The notes: generated from the letters alone by a model not told the origin. Counted from the stretch's first letter, positions 36,543 through 46,317 are shown. The stretch is 64,000 nucleotides of DNA from Pseudoalteromonas luteoviolacea (GCF_018100925.1 NZ_JAGJEH010000004.1:124001-188000), one strand, 5' to 3'. A program made the numbers and translations.

Positions 36543-37259
36543 CTAATTAGCTTGCTTAGGTAAACACTGAACAATACCTGCTGTAAGTCGTTTTAAAAGC
36601 TTTTCGTTGATTTGGTTTTCACCAGCTTTTAGGCCTAAGATGTAGTCTTCTTTTTCCTTAAACGACATCTTGTTATTTATCTCTCCAACCATACACTTAC
36701 AAAACGGACCATATTGAGGATGACCGCTGCGGCAAAGCAAGTTCATACGAACTTGAAATGCTGAATCGCCCGCATAAACTACTTTATTGTCTGTGAGATC
36801 ATATACCACAGGAAACCAACGATATAATGTGTTTTCTTCGCCTTGCTTAACGACAAAACCGCCAATATGATATGTATGACCAGCTAATAGATTAACCTTA
36901 AATCGCTCAGGAAAACTATGACTTGTTCTTAGTGCATGATGAGCAAGTAATTCGTGCAAACCTTGAACTGTGTATATTTCAAGACTACCATCAATCGTTG
37001 AATTAAACATTTTCCCGACTGATATATTTCTGTTATAGCCGCCTTTTATGCCGTTAACCTCTAATAACCTTGATTCTGCTGCAACATATTTATTGTCAAG
37101 CTCGAGCGCACTTTTAATTTTATTTTCGCATTCAGCGTCGCATTGATTTGTCAACAATACACGCTGATCCGCTGACAAATCAGGATCGTTATACAGATAT
37201 TTAGGCCCACTAGTACAACCAGATAATAGTACGATGAATAGAATAACAATATGCTTCAT
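36543..37259 (-). CDS. Lipoprotein of unknown function
   Basis: 238 residues with a clear lipoprotein signal (MKHIVILFIVLLSGCTSG, lipid-modified Cys15). The mature part has further Cys (CDAECENK, CRSGHPQYGPFCKC) and segments such as HELLAHHALRTSHSFPERF and LLAGHTYHIGGFV that look like a beta-sandwich. Probably periplasmic and membrane-anchored. No family recognised. The next minus-strand gene starts about 70 bases beyond its 5' end, so the two could share a transcript. Confidence 0.6.
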   Translation of the reverse strand: MKHIVILFIVLLSGCTSGPKYLYNDPDLSADQRVLLTNQCDAECENKIKSALELDNKYVAAESRLLEVNGIKGGYNRNISVGKMFNSTIDGSLEIYTVQGLHELLAHHALRTSHSFPERFKVNLLAGHTYHIGGFVVKQGEENTLYRWFPVVYDLTDNKVVYAGDSAFQVRMNLLCRSGHPQYGPFCKCMVGEINNKMSFKEKEDYILGLKAGENQINEKLLKRLTAGIVQCLPKQAN

Positions 37260-37329
37260 AAATATTCCAACAACTTAAATTTACAATATACAATAACTGT
37301 CTTTCACATTATCTCTACTGCGATGACGG

Positions 37330-37767
37330 CTATACTTGATTTACGACTGCAAAGGCGCACTCTAACATAGCTTTGCTGCGAGTTAACTTTGCGCATTGCT
37401 GCAATTGAGGGTGTGCTTTGCGATATGGTTTAATTGGTTTTCCATCCACACGCCGAAGACACTTTTCTGATGCGTATGGTGCGTAAACAGCTATAGGTAA
37501 CGTGTCGTAGTCATAGATTTCATCAATAATATCGTACATGTTCAATGCAATAATGGCACTCGGAACAGTTTGATCATCATTTTCTATTTTTTGTTTATCA
37601 GGCAACGGCGCCAACATTTCCTGCTTACTTTTTCCCTTTGCTTTATAGTCAATCGCAGACGCCGCAATTTGATACAAAGATAGGCAAGCTGCCATACCAT
37701 TATTTTCATTTGCTGCTGTAAAATGAGTCGAAAATAGAAAAGTGAGGCACACGCCTATTTTATACAT
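37330..37767 (-). CDS. Small exported protein of unknown function
   Basis: 145 residues from the ATG at 37767, where MYKIGVCLTFLFSTHFTAAN forms a signal peptide; an ATG 60 bases upstream would bury it. Four or five Cys (AACLSLY, EKCLRR, QQCAKL, LECAF) could form disulfides. Predominantly helical. No relative recognised. Upstream of the lipoprotein gene on the same strand. Confidence 0.55.
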   Translation of the reverse strand: MYKIGVCLTFLFSTHFTAANENNGMAACLSLYQIAASAIDYKAKGKSKQEMLAPLPDKQKIENDDQTVPSAIIALNMYDIIDEIYDYDTLPIAVYAPYASEKCLRRVDGKPIKPYRKAHPQLQQCAKLTRSKAMLECAFAVVNQV

Positions 37768-38265
37768 ATTTAGTCCGTTTTCATTGTTATTATAAGGTTT
37801 ACTAAACGAGTTCAGGCCGATAAACAACCTTTATTTATTAAACCTGAAAAATAAACAAAAATACAATCTGTTATATAAGTAAAAAACCTGTTTTACTCGT
37901 TCAACACTGCATATGTACCACTGTTTGGCTTACTGTGAACCATTCACGAGTTCATTAATCCTACTGGTTGACACCGCAGCTGGGGATTTGACTTAGTCTA
38001 GGCATTTTCATCAATCCAATTCTTTGGAAAGGCTTACCTGAATATAACAACTAAATTACTGTTTAGGTCTTCACTTCACATTCAGGCTCAACCTCATGCG
38101 GCCTCTGGACTTTCCAAATCATGTACTAAAAATATCATTCTTATGAAATAAAAAATAAAATAATCAGCCAGTTACAAGTTTGTTTTTTTACTCACTGAAG
38201 GTGTGCTAAAGTCAGTTAATAAAAGAATAATAACTAGTTACCCCGATAAACGGGACGGACGCTCT
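37768..38265. other. Divergent intergenic region before the CadC-like regulator
   Basis: About 500 bases. No gene or clear operator was found. The frame of the regulator is open from GTG at 38203, but the family's N-terminus fits the ATG at 38266. Confidence 0.4.
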
Positions 38266-40404
38266 ATGGTAAAGCAATATTGGATCGGTGATTTCTTTAT
38301 CGATTTATCAAGAAACCAAATCACGCAAAACAAACAGCCGCAAGTAGTCGCACCAAAAGCATTAGCCGTTTTAACACTGCTGGCCAAAAATCAAGGTGAA
38401 GTAGTTAGCCAAGAAACACTGCTTTCAACAGTTTGGCCCGATACGATTGTTTCACCTAACAGCTTACAACGCAGCATTGCACAACTTCGCAAAGCCCTCG
38501 GTGATGATGGAAAAGGCCAAGTTTATATCAAAACACACTCTAAACAAGGTTACAGTTTAGAATGTGAAGTTAATTGGCAAGCAAACGTAAAAACTAAAAA
38601 CACGGACTCTTGTGCATCGGCAACTGTAAATTCTGACCCGCAACCAACAACTCAAAAAGCACCAACCTTTACTGAAAAGCTCACTCTATGGCGCTCAAAA
38701 CTCCTTTTGCTGTTCTCCTTTATTTTTGTAAGTGGTTTTATTGGGGCACACTTTTCAGCCTCTAGTGACACTCCGATGTTTTCTGTTGGCGAATTACGCG
38801 CGTTAACCTCATCGGATGGGCGAGAGTTTGCCAGCATCTATTCTCCAGATGGTAAGTACATTATCTTTCATCGTTACTCTGAAGAAGCATGTGTCAACAA
38901 TATTTGGGCAAAAGATCTCGCTACTAAGCAGGAATATAAACTTACAGACAACATAGACAGCTATGGCCGTCATAGTTTTTCAAAAGATGGAAAACAACTG
39001 GTTTTTATACGAACTGTCGACTGTGACGAGCCTATCACACAAAAAAAATGCTTTCAGCTCATGAGTATTGATTTTGCCAAGGCACTGAAAGCACCTCAGC
39101 CTATGCAGCTCTTACTTGAATGTAAAAACTCAGAAATTACTAGACCGCACTGGTTAAATAATAACAACATTGCTTTGCTACAAAAAGATGAATCCCAGTG
39201 GCAACTGATCAGTTATTCGATCAGCGATAATGAAAGCCAAGTTATACATAAAGTGAATGATGGCAATATCGTCTATTATGATTACTCTACCAAAGACGAT
39301 CTTTTGGCAGTGATTAGTATTCATAAAGATAACCAGCATTATATTGAACTACTAACCCCCAGCGGCGAACTTATTTCAAGCAATAAAATCGTATTTCCAC
39401 CAGACACCGGTCGTCAGCGACTTTTTGTTGCCAACTTCTCACCAATTGAAAACCACCTTGTTTTTAGTACCGGAAGACAGATGTTTACCTTGTCCTTTGA
39501 CGGGAAAATAAACAATGTCAGTATCCCACTTGATCAACCGGCATTCTCGCCAAGCTTTCACCCTGACGGCGATCGTGCGTTAATTATAAAAGGCCAATAC
39601 GACAGCGATATACTGTCTATTCCGCTGGCGGACGTCACTCAGAACAACATTGATGACCAAAGTTCGATGACGATTAATCGTTCAACGGTTGCAGATGACA
39701 GTGCAGTTTTACAACCAAATGGTGAAACCATTGCATTTATCTCTGCACGCTCGGGAGAAGATCAGGTTTGGCTAAGCAATAAGCAAGGTGTGAAACAACT
39801 AAGTCAATTTCCCATAGACAGTTATATATCAGGCATAAAGTGGTCTGCAGATGGCGGCAGTCTTCTAGTTAATGTGAATAATAAATTGGTCCAATTACAA
39901 CTAGATGCACGTCAAACCAGCTATTCAGATGAGTACATCATACTCGAGCTGTTGCACTGGGACAGCGTAAAAAACACCGCGCTAACTCTGGCTAGTTTCC
40001 GAGGTGTTAGTAAGTTGACAGAATTCAACCTATTAACCGATGAAGTTCGTATTTTAACTGACAGACGGGTTAATTGGGCAAGTAAAACTGAAAGTGGAGA
40101 TCTGATTTACACTGACCATATGGATAGATTTTGGCGCTCTGGAGCCGTGGAAGCTCAGCACATCCCCGCATTAGATGGGCACGGTGGCGATAGAAAACAC
40201 TTTTTAGTCAATGGCAGTACAATTTATGGAGTGAGCAACGAGCTTGAGCTTTGGTCTTACAACCTCAGCAACGAACAATTTAACGTCGTAGGCAAACTAC
40301 CTAGCAATATCGCAAACATTTCTGAGATAAATGCCAGAGGGCTTTTTGCCACCGCTCGAATTTCATCGAAAAAGGAAGTTGTTGAATTGCTATTAAACCT
40401 ATAA
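38266..40404 (+). CDS. CadC/ToxR-like membrane-anchored regulator with TolB-like propeller
   Basis: 712 residues from the ATG at 38266, where the family begins (QYWIGDFFIDLSRNQI); the frame also opens at a GTG 63 bases earlier, whose ribosome site is too close. Residues about 3-100 form an OmpR-type winged helix (VAPKALAVLTLLAKNQGEVVSQETLL, SPNSLQRSIAQLRKALGDDG). After a Ser/Thr-rich linker, one TM helix lies at about 146-163. The remaining 540 residues are periplasmic WD40/PD40-like beta-propeller blades (IYSPDGKYIIFHRYS, FSKDGKQLVFIRT), suited to sensing envelope or ligand signals. Regulon unknown; no obvious target adjoins it. Confidence 0.85.
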   Translation: MVKQYWIGDFFIDLSRNQITQNKQPQVVAPKALAVLTLLAKNQGEVVSQETLLSTVWPDTIVSPNSLQRSIAQLRKALGDDGKGQVYIKTHSKQGYSLECEVNWQANVKTKNTDSCASATVNSDPQPTTQKAPTFTEKLTLWRSKLLLLFSFIFVSGFIGAHFSASSDTPMFSVGELRALTSSDGREFASIYSPDGKYIIFHRYSEEACVNNIWAKDLATKQEYKLTDNIDSYGRHSFSKDGKQLVFIRTVDCDEPITQKKCFQLMSIDFAKALKAPQPMQLLLECKNSEITRPHWLNNNNIALLQKDESQWQLISYSISDNESQVIHKVNDGNIVYYDYSTKDDLLAVISIHKDNQHYIELLTPSGELISSNKIVFPPDTGRQRLFVANFSPIENHLVFSTGRQMFTLSFDGKINNVSIPLDQPAFSPSFHPDGDRALIIKGQYDSDILSIPLADVTQNNIDDQSSMTINRSTVADDSAVLQPNGETIAFISARSGEDQVWLSNKQGVKQLSQFPIDSYISGIKWSADGGSLLVNVNNKLVQLQLDARQTSYSDEYIILELLHWDSVKNTALTLASFRGVSKLTEFNLLTDEVRILTDRRVNWASKTESGDLIYTDHMDRFWRSGAVEAQHIPALDGHGGDRKHFLVNGSTIYGVSNELELWSYNLSNEQFNVVGKLPSNIANISEINARGLFATARISSKKEVVELLLNL

Positions 40405-40420
40405 TCAATAGCAAGTTTAG

Positions 40421-40468
40421 ATGCCCAAATAGACTTTGAATGCGCCATTCAAAAGTCTATTTGGGCAT
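40421..40468 (+). terminator. Strong terminator after the CadC-like gene
   Basis: A 17-bp perfect stem (ATGCCCAAATAGACTTT and its complement) with a further GAAT/ATTC pair inside the loop, followed by TTCTGTTTT. Confidence 0.85.
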
Positions 40469-40615
40469 TTCTGTTTTACCGCATACCCAAGTATCTTTGT
40501 GAACAGCAAGCAATTTCATACCTAGTGTCAATTCGATTTAATTAAACGGGTGTCAGACTTTCAGTTAGCTCACTATGCCACAATTTTAATAGTCATTGAC
40601 TCAAACCTGATTTAT

Positions 40616-41020
40616 TCATTGCTCTAGTTGATGCTGTCTATTTAATCTATATCGAGTATCGAAGTATACTTTAAGGTATGCTAGTCCAAGTGCCAATTCC
40701 GTAGCAATCGCTAGCCCAATCCCCACTCCCGCATACCCTCGAACATATTCAAATGCTCCCAGGCCGGCTAACCCAAACATCATGATAATAAAACTCAAAC
40801 ATACCATTTTCCTTGACTCAGCATGATCTGCATTACGCATCAACCAAGACAAGATTCCAAGTGTTAAAAATAGAATGGCAGCCCGACGAGCCATGAAAGA
40901 GGCTGATTCGGTTTGAGGAATTTGAAATAAAGAATACATTAACTCTGGGAAAAGCAGTAATGCCACAAATAGAAAACCAGCAATTATTGCCGTAACAATG
41001 CTAAGCGTTTTAAATTGCAT
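40616..41020 (-). CDS. Four-helix inner-membrane protein of unknown function
   Basis: 134 residues with about four helices (6-26, 46-62, 72-92, 100-118) and the motif SASFMARRAAILFLTLGILSW, which recurs in small uncharacterised membrane proteins of proteobacteria. AAGGAT precedes the ATG. C-terminal tail basic and cytoplasmic. Function unknown. Confidence 0.6.
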   Translation of the reverse strand: MQFKTLSIVTAIIAGFLFVALLLFPELMYSLFQIPQTESASFMARRAAILFLTLGILSWLMRNADHAESRKMVCLSFIIMMFGLAGLGAFEYVRGYAGVGIGLAIATELALGLAYLKVYFDTRYRLNRQHQLEQ

Positions 41021-41172
41021 TTTAAATATCCTTTTTAGCTTGAATAGACGTATATTTATAGACGCTTTAAAAAGTCAAAATGAATACACACTTGATGAGT
41101 AAGTGTCATCGTAATTTACGATGTTCCCTTAGTGAAGACACATCACAAAAATGACGGCACAATGCGCATAAA

Positions 41173-41526
41173 TCAATTTATAACTTGCTCACGATGCCCC
41201 ACAGCCAACTCAACGCGCTCTAAGTGGCACTGCCTCATCAATAGAAATAGTGGCAAACCAAATGAAACACCAACCGCCATAGTGCCCATAACAGGCAACC
41301 ATAACTTAGTCATTTTTTGCTGCTTACCTTCATACAATATAAAAGCAATTAGGGTACAGGCTGAGATCAGCACATCTAACCATGCAAATGATGAAATCTG
41401 GTCTTCACTTATTTGAGTACAAAGTGTCACTACACTTAACCCGTTTTCAGATACCCAAGGGATCAACATGCTATACGGTAAAACGATGCCTAAAATACAC
41501 AAAATGCCATAAACATATTTAATCAT
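41173..41526 (-). CDS. DUF2834-like membrane protein
   Basis: 117 residues, three or four membrane helices. The segments SSFAWLDVLISACTLIAF and GVSFGLPLFLLMRQ match the DUF2834 pattern. AAGGAT precedes the ATG. Stands alone on the minus strand; role unknown. Confidence 0.68.
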   Translation of the reverse strand: MIKYVYGILCILGIVLPYSMLIPWVSENGLSVVTLCTQISEDQISSFAWLDVLISACTLIAFILYEGKQQKMTKLWLPVMGTMAVGVSFGLPLFLLMRQCHLERVELAVGHREQVIN

Positions 41527-41646
41527 ATTTCATCCTTATAACACCCTCAGAATGCTCTTGGTGGCCAGATACAGACCTTATTTCCAATCAATACCTTTTA
41601 ATTTAAAACTTAGTCTTTTTAAGACTCTGCAAAATAATAACTAAGT

Positions 41647-42354
41647 TTATTGGCTTGTGGCACATTTTACTCGTTTTAAGTAGCCTTTTTTGGTTAAAAC
41701 TTGAGTGCCTTTTGGATAACTATTTATAAGAAGATCGCCATTGCCTAGTAACCAAGAAGACTGAGGGCTGCCAATTAAACCAAATAGCGTTTCCAATTTA
41801 AAATCGGGCGTGAGCAGGCTAATTTTTCCAGTGTTTGATGATAAGTGAGCCAGACCCGATGTCACCACAACACCAAAAGGCATTTTATAAACATCCTCCA
41901 CGTTCATTTGTTCAAGTAAAGTCATGTTGTTGGCTTTATCAACTCTTAGCAACTCTCCGCCAAATTCACCATTGTTAGTGCCAATCAAAATTTCACCGTC
42001 GACATTAACAACCCACGGAGGTTGGACCGTGACTTTTTCTATTTTATAGCTTTTTCCTGCCTGTTCCTGGTATGACCTGACCACCTGAGTTTTACTATAT
42101 TTCCCTGTTTTTTTGTCAAGTAATTTAAAGAGCCATCGTCTGTGTGCCGGCTCTACGTCAGGATATGCCACTGCTAATTTGGCAAAGAATTCCTCCAATG
42201 GCATATCGAGGGTTTCTCTTTCGATACCCCAAGTAAACTTTGTTTTATAGGGTTGTAGTGATGGGTCATATGTTTCACAGTTTATTTCTTCTAGCATGCT
42301 AGCAAAACTGCCACTGCTCAAAAAAAGGGCTGAAAAAGCGAGTGTTTTATACAT
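41647..42354 (-). CDS. Exported protein of unknown function
   Basis: 235 residues from the ATG at 42354 (AAGGAAC upstream). The signal peptide is MYKTLAFSALFLSSGSFAS. The mature part contains strands such as PWVVNVDGEILIGTNNGEFGGELLRVDK and PFGVVVTSGLAHLSSNTGKISLLT that look like propeller blades, in a protein with only two Cys, one near each end. No family recognised. The next gene upstream on the same strand is the repeat-interrupted small membrane gene, about 120 bases away. Confidence 0.6.
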   Translation of the reverse strand: MYKTLAFSALFLSSGSFASMLEEINCETYDPSLQPYKTKFTWGIERETLDMPLEEFFAKLAVAYPDVEPAHRRWLFKLLDKKTGKYSKTQVVRSYQEQAGKSYKIEKVTVQPPWVVNVDGEILIGTNNGEFGGELLRVDKANNMTLLEQMNVEDVYKMPFGVVVTSGLAHLSSNTGKISLLTPDFKLETLFGLIGSPQSSWLLGNGDLLINSYPKGTQVLTKKGYLKRVKCATSQ

Positions 42355-42474
42355 AAGTTCCTTAAAATATATCATGTTTACCAGCTATAACCATGACGAA
42401 GTATGATATAGATTTCAATAGCGCTTTACTGTATTTATGCTAGCGCAGCCCGTTGAACTGAGTAAGGTATAAAT

Positions 42475-42698
42475 TTAGCGTGATCTTTTACAATATTTCT
42501 TAAGGAGTTCTGAAACAAGCTCCTTTCCAGTGACAGCGTAATAGATGAAAATTGTCGCTAACATGAGGCAAGAGCTGACTTCTATTAACAGACTTACCAC
42601 TGACTCACTCTTAATAGAAAATAGAAAATAGAAAATAGAAAAATACATAATATGCCAAAAAATCCACCTAACACTGCGGCCACTATTCTAAAAATCAT
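42475..42698 (-). pseudogene. Small two-helix membrane protein gene, frame broken at a heptanucleotide repeat
   Basis: Found by translating the gap. A strong AGGAGG lies eight bases before the ATG at 42698. The first frame gives a hydrophobic helix (MIFRIVAAVLGGFFGILCIF...) and runs through the repeat to a TAA at 42594 (34 residues). In another frame, immediately past the repeat, the sequence reads on as SIKSESVVSLLIEVSSCLML, a second helix and KELVSELLKKYCKRSR, ending with TAA at 42475. Adding one 7-base unit, or losing two, would join both into a protein of about 70 residues. Either a phase-variable gene in its off state or a recent frameshift. An alternative ATG at 42648 could express the second half alone (57 residues). 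Confidence 0.55.
42614..42641. repeat. Heptanucleotide tandem repeat, four copies of ATAGAAA
   Basis: Four perfect, uninterrupted copies of ATAGAAA (CTATTTT-type on the coding strand) within the transmembrane coding part of the small membrane gene. The unit length is not a multiple of three, so copy-number change shifts the frame. Confidence 0.9.
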
Positions 42699-42714
42699 CT
42701 CATCTCCCTCCTAA

Positions 42715-42740
42715 GTTTGGTTGCCTGCAAGTAACCAAAC
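42715..42740 (-). promoter_or_regulatory. Leader hairpin next to the small membrane gene's ribosome binding site
   Basis: An 8-bp perfect stem GTTTGGTT/AACCAAAC with a 10-base loop. On the minus strand it ends only three bases before the AGGAGG of the membrane gene. It may modulate translation or simply end the upstream hydrolase transcript. Confidence 0.35.
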
Positions 42741-42919
42741 ACTCAGTTCTACCTCTGGAAAGTTGTTCGACAGTAGGCCTGTGGTATTGAATTCGGATAT
42801 AAAGTGCTTTTCCAAACCCAAAGACCCCGTGGATTATATTTTTAAAGTTAACAGTCTTAACTGACTCGTAATTTTGGACAGCAAATACTGAACCTCTAGG
42901 ATTAAGATGCCCCTCACAC

Positions 42920-43678
42920 TCAGGACATTATGTAATCGTCTACCGGATACGTTAACCAAGAATTGACAAGCGCTGCCAGTTCTTTTGGTTTTTCAAGAGG
43001 AAGCATGTGACCGCTGCCACAAGCTTTATAAACATGCTCATTCAAATGGGTTTGATCCAATTTCTGATACCAACGGTGGTTTATTAGTTTATCCTCTTTA
43101 CTGTAATAGAAATAGATGGGTATGTTTAGTGTAAGTAATTGAGGTAACAAGTTTATTCGCTCGTTAGTGCATCGGTACTGGTTAATTAGCGCGATTTCGC
43201 CTAGCTCCCTATCCATCAATTGAATTGTATCAACAATACTTGCACTTCCAAGCTCACTAGCTCGATCAATGAGTCCATGCGCTTTTTTAACGCTGATCCC
43301 TCCATATCCATTGCCTTCTATAATTGAAAGCACGGCTTGTCGAGATAACAATTCGTCAGCAAGCAATTGTGTCGGACTGTTTGCAACGACAAAAAGTCGC
43401 TTGACCTGATGAGGGTGTTTACTCGCAATATATGCAGCAAGATAGCCCCCCATTGAGAAGCCCAAAAGATTAAACGGTGTATTTGGCGCTTGATTAGACC
43501 TTACGAGATCAACGACGATACTGTTAAAAAGCTTCTCGCACAGTTCATCCAAATTCTCGGCATCTGGGATCTCGCAGTGCACCAATTCGATTTGGTGGTC
43601 CAGCTCGCAGCTTAGCGCTTCCCAAAGCCTTCGATTGCACATGGTGCCTGGCAGCACATACACTTTATTGCGAGTCAA
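42920..43678 (-). CDS. Alpha/beta hydrolase
   Basis: 252 residues. The nucleophile elbow is GFSMGGYLAA (about 74-83; Ser in G-F-S-M-G). The acid is Asp in YYSKEDKLIN (about 190-199) and the His is in GSGHMLPLEKP (about 220-230), so the triad is complete. The oxyanion region is VLPGTMCNRRLW near the start. Likely a cytoplasmic esterase or lactone hydrolase; the cap domain is helical and gives no substrate clue. The start is a TTG; no ATG suits the conserved N-terminus. Confidence 0.85.
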   Translation of the reverse strand: MTRNKVYVLPGTMCNRRLWEALSCELDHQIELVHCEIPDAENLDELCEKLFNSIVVDLVRSNQAPNTPFNLLGFSMGGYLAAYIASKHPHQVKRLFVVANSPTQLLADELLSRQAVLSIIEGNGYGGISVKKAHGLIDRASELGSASIVDTIQLMDRELGEIALINQYRCTNERINLLPQLLTLNIPIYFYYSKEDKLINHRWYQKLDQTHLNEHVYKACGSGHMLPLEKPKELAALVNSWLTYPVDDYIMS

Positions 43679-43723
43679 TGCATTACCCCAAATACCTTAG
43701 CTCTAATTTAATACTATACCACT

Positions 43724-44407
43724 TCAATATGACGAATGATTAAGGCTCTCTAGCTTTCTTAATAGCAAATTTATATACCCTCGGCATAGCAACACAACAT
43801 ATAAAAACACAAACGTATTTGTTATGTGTAACAGCAACCATAGTTGCTCAAAATTGAAGAAATAACCAGCCATTTGAATAGCGCCAGAGAAGGAAAACAC
43901 AAAGTAAAATGACATCAAAAGTTTTTGCGGAATAAGCATAGAGCTCATTATATTATGATGTGTTACCGAGCTTTGGCAAAGTCCCTTAAGTTTAATTAAA
44001 CTAATTTGATAGTAGATTATCTGAGTCAAGTAGAGTACACCAACTATAGGTGTTACTTCTGTGGTATCAATTAGACGGTACGTAAAGAAAGCAACAAATG
44101 GAACAAAATGAATAAATGATTGCCAATATGTCACACTGATACTATCCGTTTCATTTCGATAACGCTCTATCAAAGGGCCTAGCAGCAGAGGTGATGCATG
44201 AATAAATGCAACCACAAACCAAGGAATTTCAAAATCGAGTAAACTCATAAACTCAACTGCGGGCGATAGAATCATCACCCAACATAATGCAAGTTCTAGT
44301 CGTTGTAATTTTGGCAGCCCTTGCTGTATGGATATGAGTGACACTGTTATCAAAAAAACCACAACGACACTCGATAAATAGCTGATTTGTAATACATCTA
44401 TTAACAC
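43724..44407 (-). CDS. Seven-helix membrane protein of unknown function
   Basis: 227 residues starting at GTG (GAGG seven bases upstream). About seven hydrophobic helices run through most of the length. The overall layout, seven helices and a short tail, resembles the sensor half of the 7TM-plus-AraC regulators found in marine bacteria, but no helix-turn-helix follows: it stops after KLESLNHSSY. Either a stand-alone receptor or a truncated regulator. The hydrolase gene lies 45 bases downstream on the same strand, so co-transcription is likely. Confidence 0.6.
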   Translation of the reverse strand: MLIDVLQISYLSSVVVVFLITVSLISIQQGLPKLQRLELALCWVMILSPAVEFMSLLDFEIPWFVVAFIHASPLLLGPLIERYRNETDSISVTYWQSFIHFVPFVAFFTYRLIDTTEVTPIVGVLYLTQIIYYQISLIKLKGLCQSSVTHHNIMSSMLIPQKLLMSFYFVFSFSGAIQMAGYFFNFEQLWLLLHITNTFVFLYVVLLCRGYINLLLRKLESLNHSSY

Positions 44408-45431
44408 ACTTTAAAACCTCAACTTTATTTTATTTACCAACAGCCTTGTTCAACAACCTGCTCAATGTAGCCTTTAAATACCATTTTTCAATTGCAGCGC
44501 CAGAAAAGACACCATCTCTTTGGTTATGGACACAATACAAAGCTCACTTTACTAGGAATTTAAATGCGTGTCATTAGCATTAAAGGCAATTCATAGTTTG
44601 TCGTCTGCGATCCACTTCACACTGAGCGACGAATAGCATCTCGCTGTATAACGCTTGTCAGAATTTGATCAGTCAGGAACACACTTTTTTGCTCAATACT
44701 GTGCCCCCCCTTTTGTACCATTTCAGCGAGATGATGCAAATTATTTTGGAACGATGCACCATGCAAAAATAGATTCAGATCAAAAGTTAAAAATATTTTT
44801 ATATTTTTTCAATTTATTTTTTTGCATCAATTGTCGACTCGCTATTGTTTAAAATTCCAAATTCATATCCTCTTCACACCCAAAAGAACAAATTTCATAC
44901 ACCTATTTCAACCTTGTTTCTTTAAGGTATTTAAACACTTTGTCCACCTCCCTTTCAGCCCATGAAGATCAAGCCTTAAATTTCATTAAGTTACATAATT
45001 TAAAAACTATTTCATAACAACAAAAAACCTCATTATCGAAATATAAAAATGCAAACAAAAGTAAATATTAAATATAGAAAATTCTAATAATAGAAATTCC
45101 AGATATGAAAATAATTATCAAAACACCAGCGTTTTAAGGGGGTTTACACAATAAAAATTAGCCGCTAGGTTATTTGGCAATCAGCAACGGTTGAACACAG
45201 AACTTAAGGTTTTAGAGCCCAGCTAATGCCTAGTTACGATGTTAACCGGGAGTGTATATATCAAACTCATTTAGAATGAATATACCTATCTTGCAGATTA
45301 AATAGAATTCGGCGCATGAATATATTCATATAGTAATATGTTAGTTGCTCAGCAATACGGCAGATAACTTCTGCGCCAGACCGCAGTTCAGGACTAATAA
45401 AGTCCTGTATTTAAAAAACAATGGAGTTCCA
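44408..45431. other. Long AT-rich intergenic region
   Basis: About 1 kb. The frames open here (for example from 44655 on the plus strand) lack ribosome binding sites and run through low-complexity T-rich sequence. A minus-strand GGGAGGTGG near 44950 precedes only an 11-codon frame. The stretch after 45240 probably carries the promoter of the next gene. Confidence 0.4.
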
Positions 45432-46238
45432 ATGAAACTAAAATTACTCGCAGCGCTTACAACTGGATTATTAGCGACTTCAGCATTTGCTCAAACTTCT
45501 GTTCAAGATATTGATGGCTACAACAGAACGACGACATACGCAAATGGCGCTGTAGACCGTATTGTCACTGACTCATTAAGTGCTCGTAGTTTTGAAGCTT
45601 GGGTTTACTATAAGGAAGCTGGCTCTGAGTGTACCAGTGGCTATATTTTCGATGAACTAACCGGGCAGCAATATGGTACTGTCAATATCGGCACAGGCGG
45701 CATTGGTGCAACCATGGTTGATACTGTTCATTTCAATAACGGTTTCAGTGACGAACAACTCAAGCGCAACCGCGTTCTTGCCTTAAACTGCCAAAACTTA
45801 GAAGGAGAGCAATTCAAGGTATACCATAAATTCTCAGCACTACCTGTTATCACTTGGGATACAAACCTAGCGGGCGTTGGTGAGTACAAAAGGCCAGATT
45901 GTACAGGCGCGAGTTCACACTGTGGCGGCCGCGGATGGTATGATCAAGTAAGCTATAGCTCATCACTACACATCGATAACAAAAACAAAGACACGTATTG
46001 TTCATCAACAATGAATGACGGTTTCGAGTCTCGTGTATTCAATGGTTACGATAGCACACCACTATTTCACACAAACCATTACGCGTTAGAAAATGCAGTA
46101 TATAACTACTCTGGTCCTGCGTTTAGACAAACTGTGACTTGCCACAGCCCAGTAGGTGAAGTTCAGCGTACTCAAGTATGGGTTGTATCAGGTGAAAACG
46201 ATATTAACCTAGAAGTTGATTACACCGTTTACAAATAA
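45432..46238 (+). CDS. Exported protein of unknown function
   Basis: 268 residues from the ATG at 45432 (GGAG upstream); the longer frame adds a non-secretory extension. The signal peptide MKLKLLAALTTGLLATSAFA is clear. The mature protein is polar, rich in Tyr, Asn, Gly and Thr, with eight or so Cys (e.g. ECTSGY, LNCQNL, RPDCTGASSHCGGRG, YCSSTM, VTCHSP), so it is likely disulfide-stabilised and extracellular. Beta-rich by eye. No family recognised. Confidence 0.6.
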   Translation: MKLKLLAALTTGLLATSAFAQTSVQDIDGYNRTTTYANGAVDRIVTDSLSARSFEAWVYYKEAGSECTSGYIFDELTGQQYGTVNIGTGGIGATMVDTVHFNNGFSDEQLKRNRVLALNCQNLEGEQFKVYHKFSALPVITWDTNLAGVGEYKRPDCTGASSHCGGRGWYDQVSYSSSLHIDNKNKDTYCSSTMNDGFESRVFNGYDSTPLFHTNHYALENAVYNYSGPAFRQTVTCHSPVGEVQRTQVWVVSGENDINLEVDYTVYK

Positions 46239-46249
46239 TGTATTGAGCT

Positions 46250-46317
46250 AGTCGAGTATTAAAAGGCTCGACTGACCTTTAAAAGCATACCACCAAATGG
46301 CTGCGCGCTATTTGGTG
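46250..46317 (+). terminator. Two hairpins after the exported-protein gene
   Basis: AGTCGAG/CTCGACT (46250-46256 and 46267-46273) and CACCAAAT/ATTTGGTG (46291-46298 and 46310-46317). Neither has a long U-tract; together they probably end the transcript. Confidence 0.55.

Noticed and set aside
44655..44852. Plus-strand 65-codon frame
   Set aside because: No ribosome binding site; the second half is a T-rich tract translating to Phe/Leu repeats.
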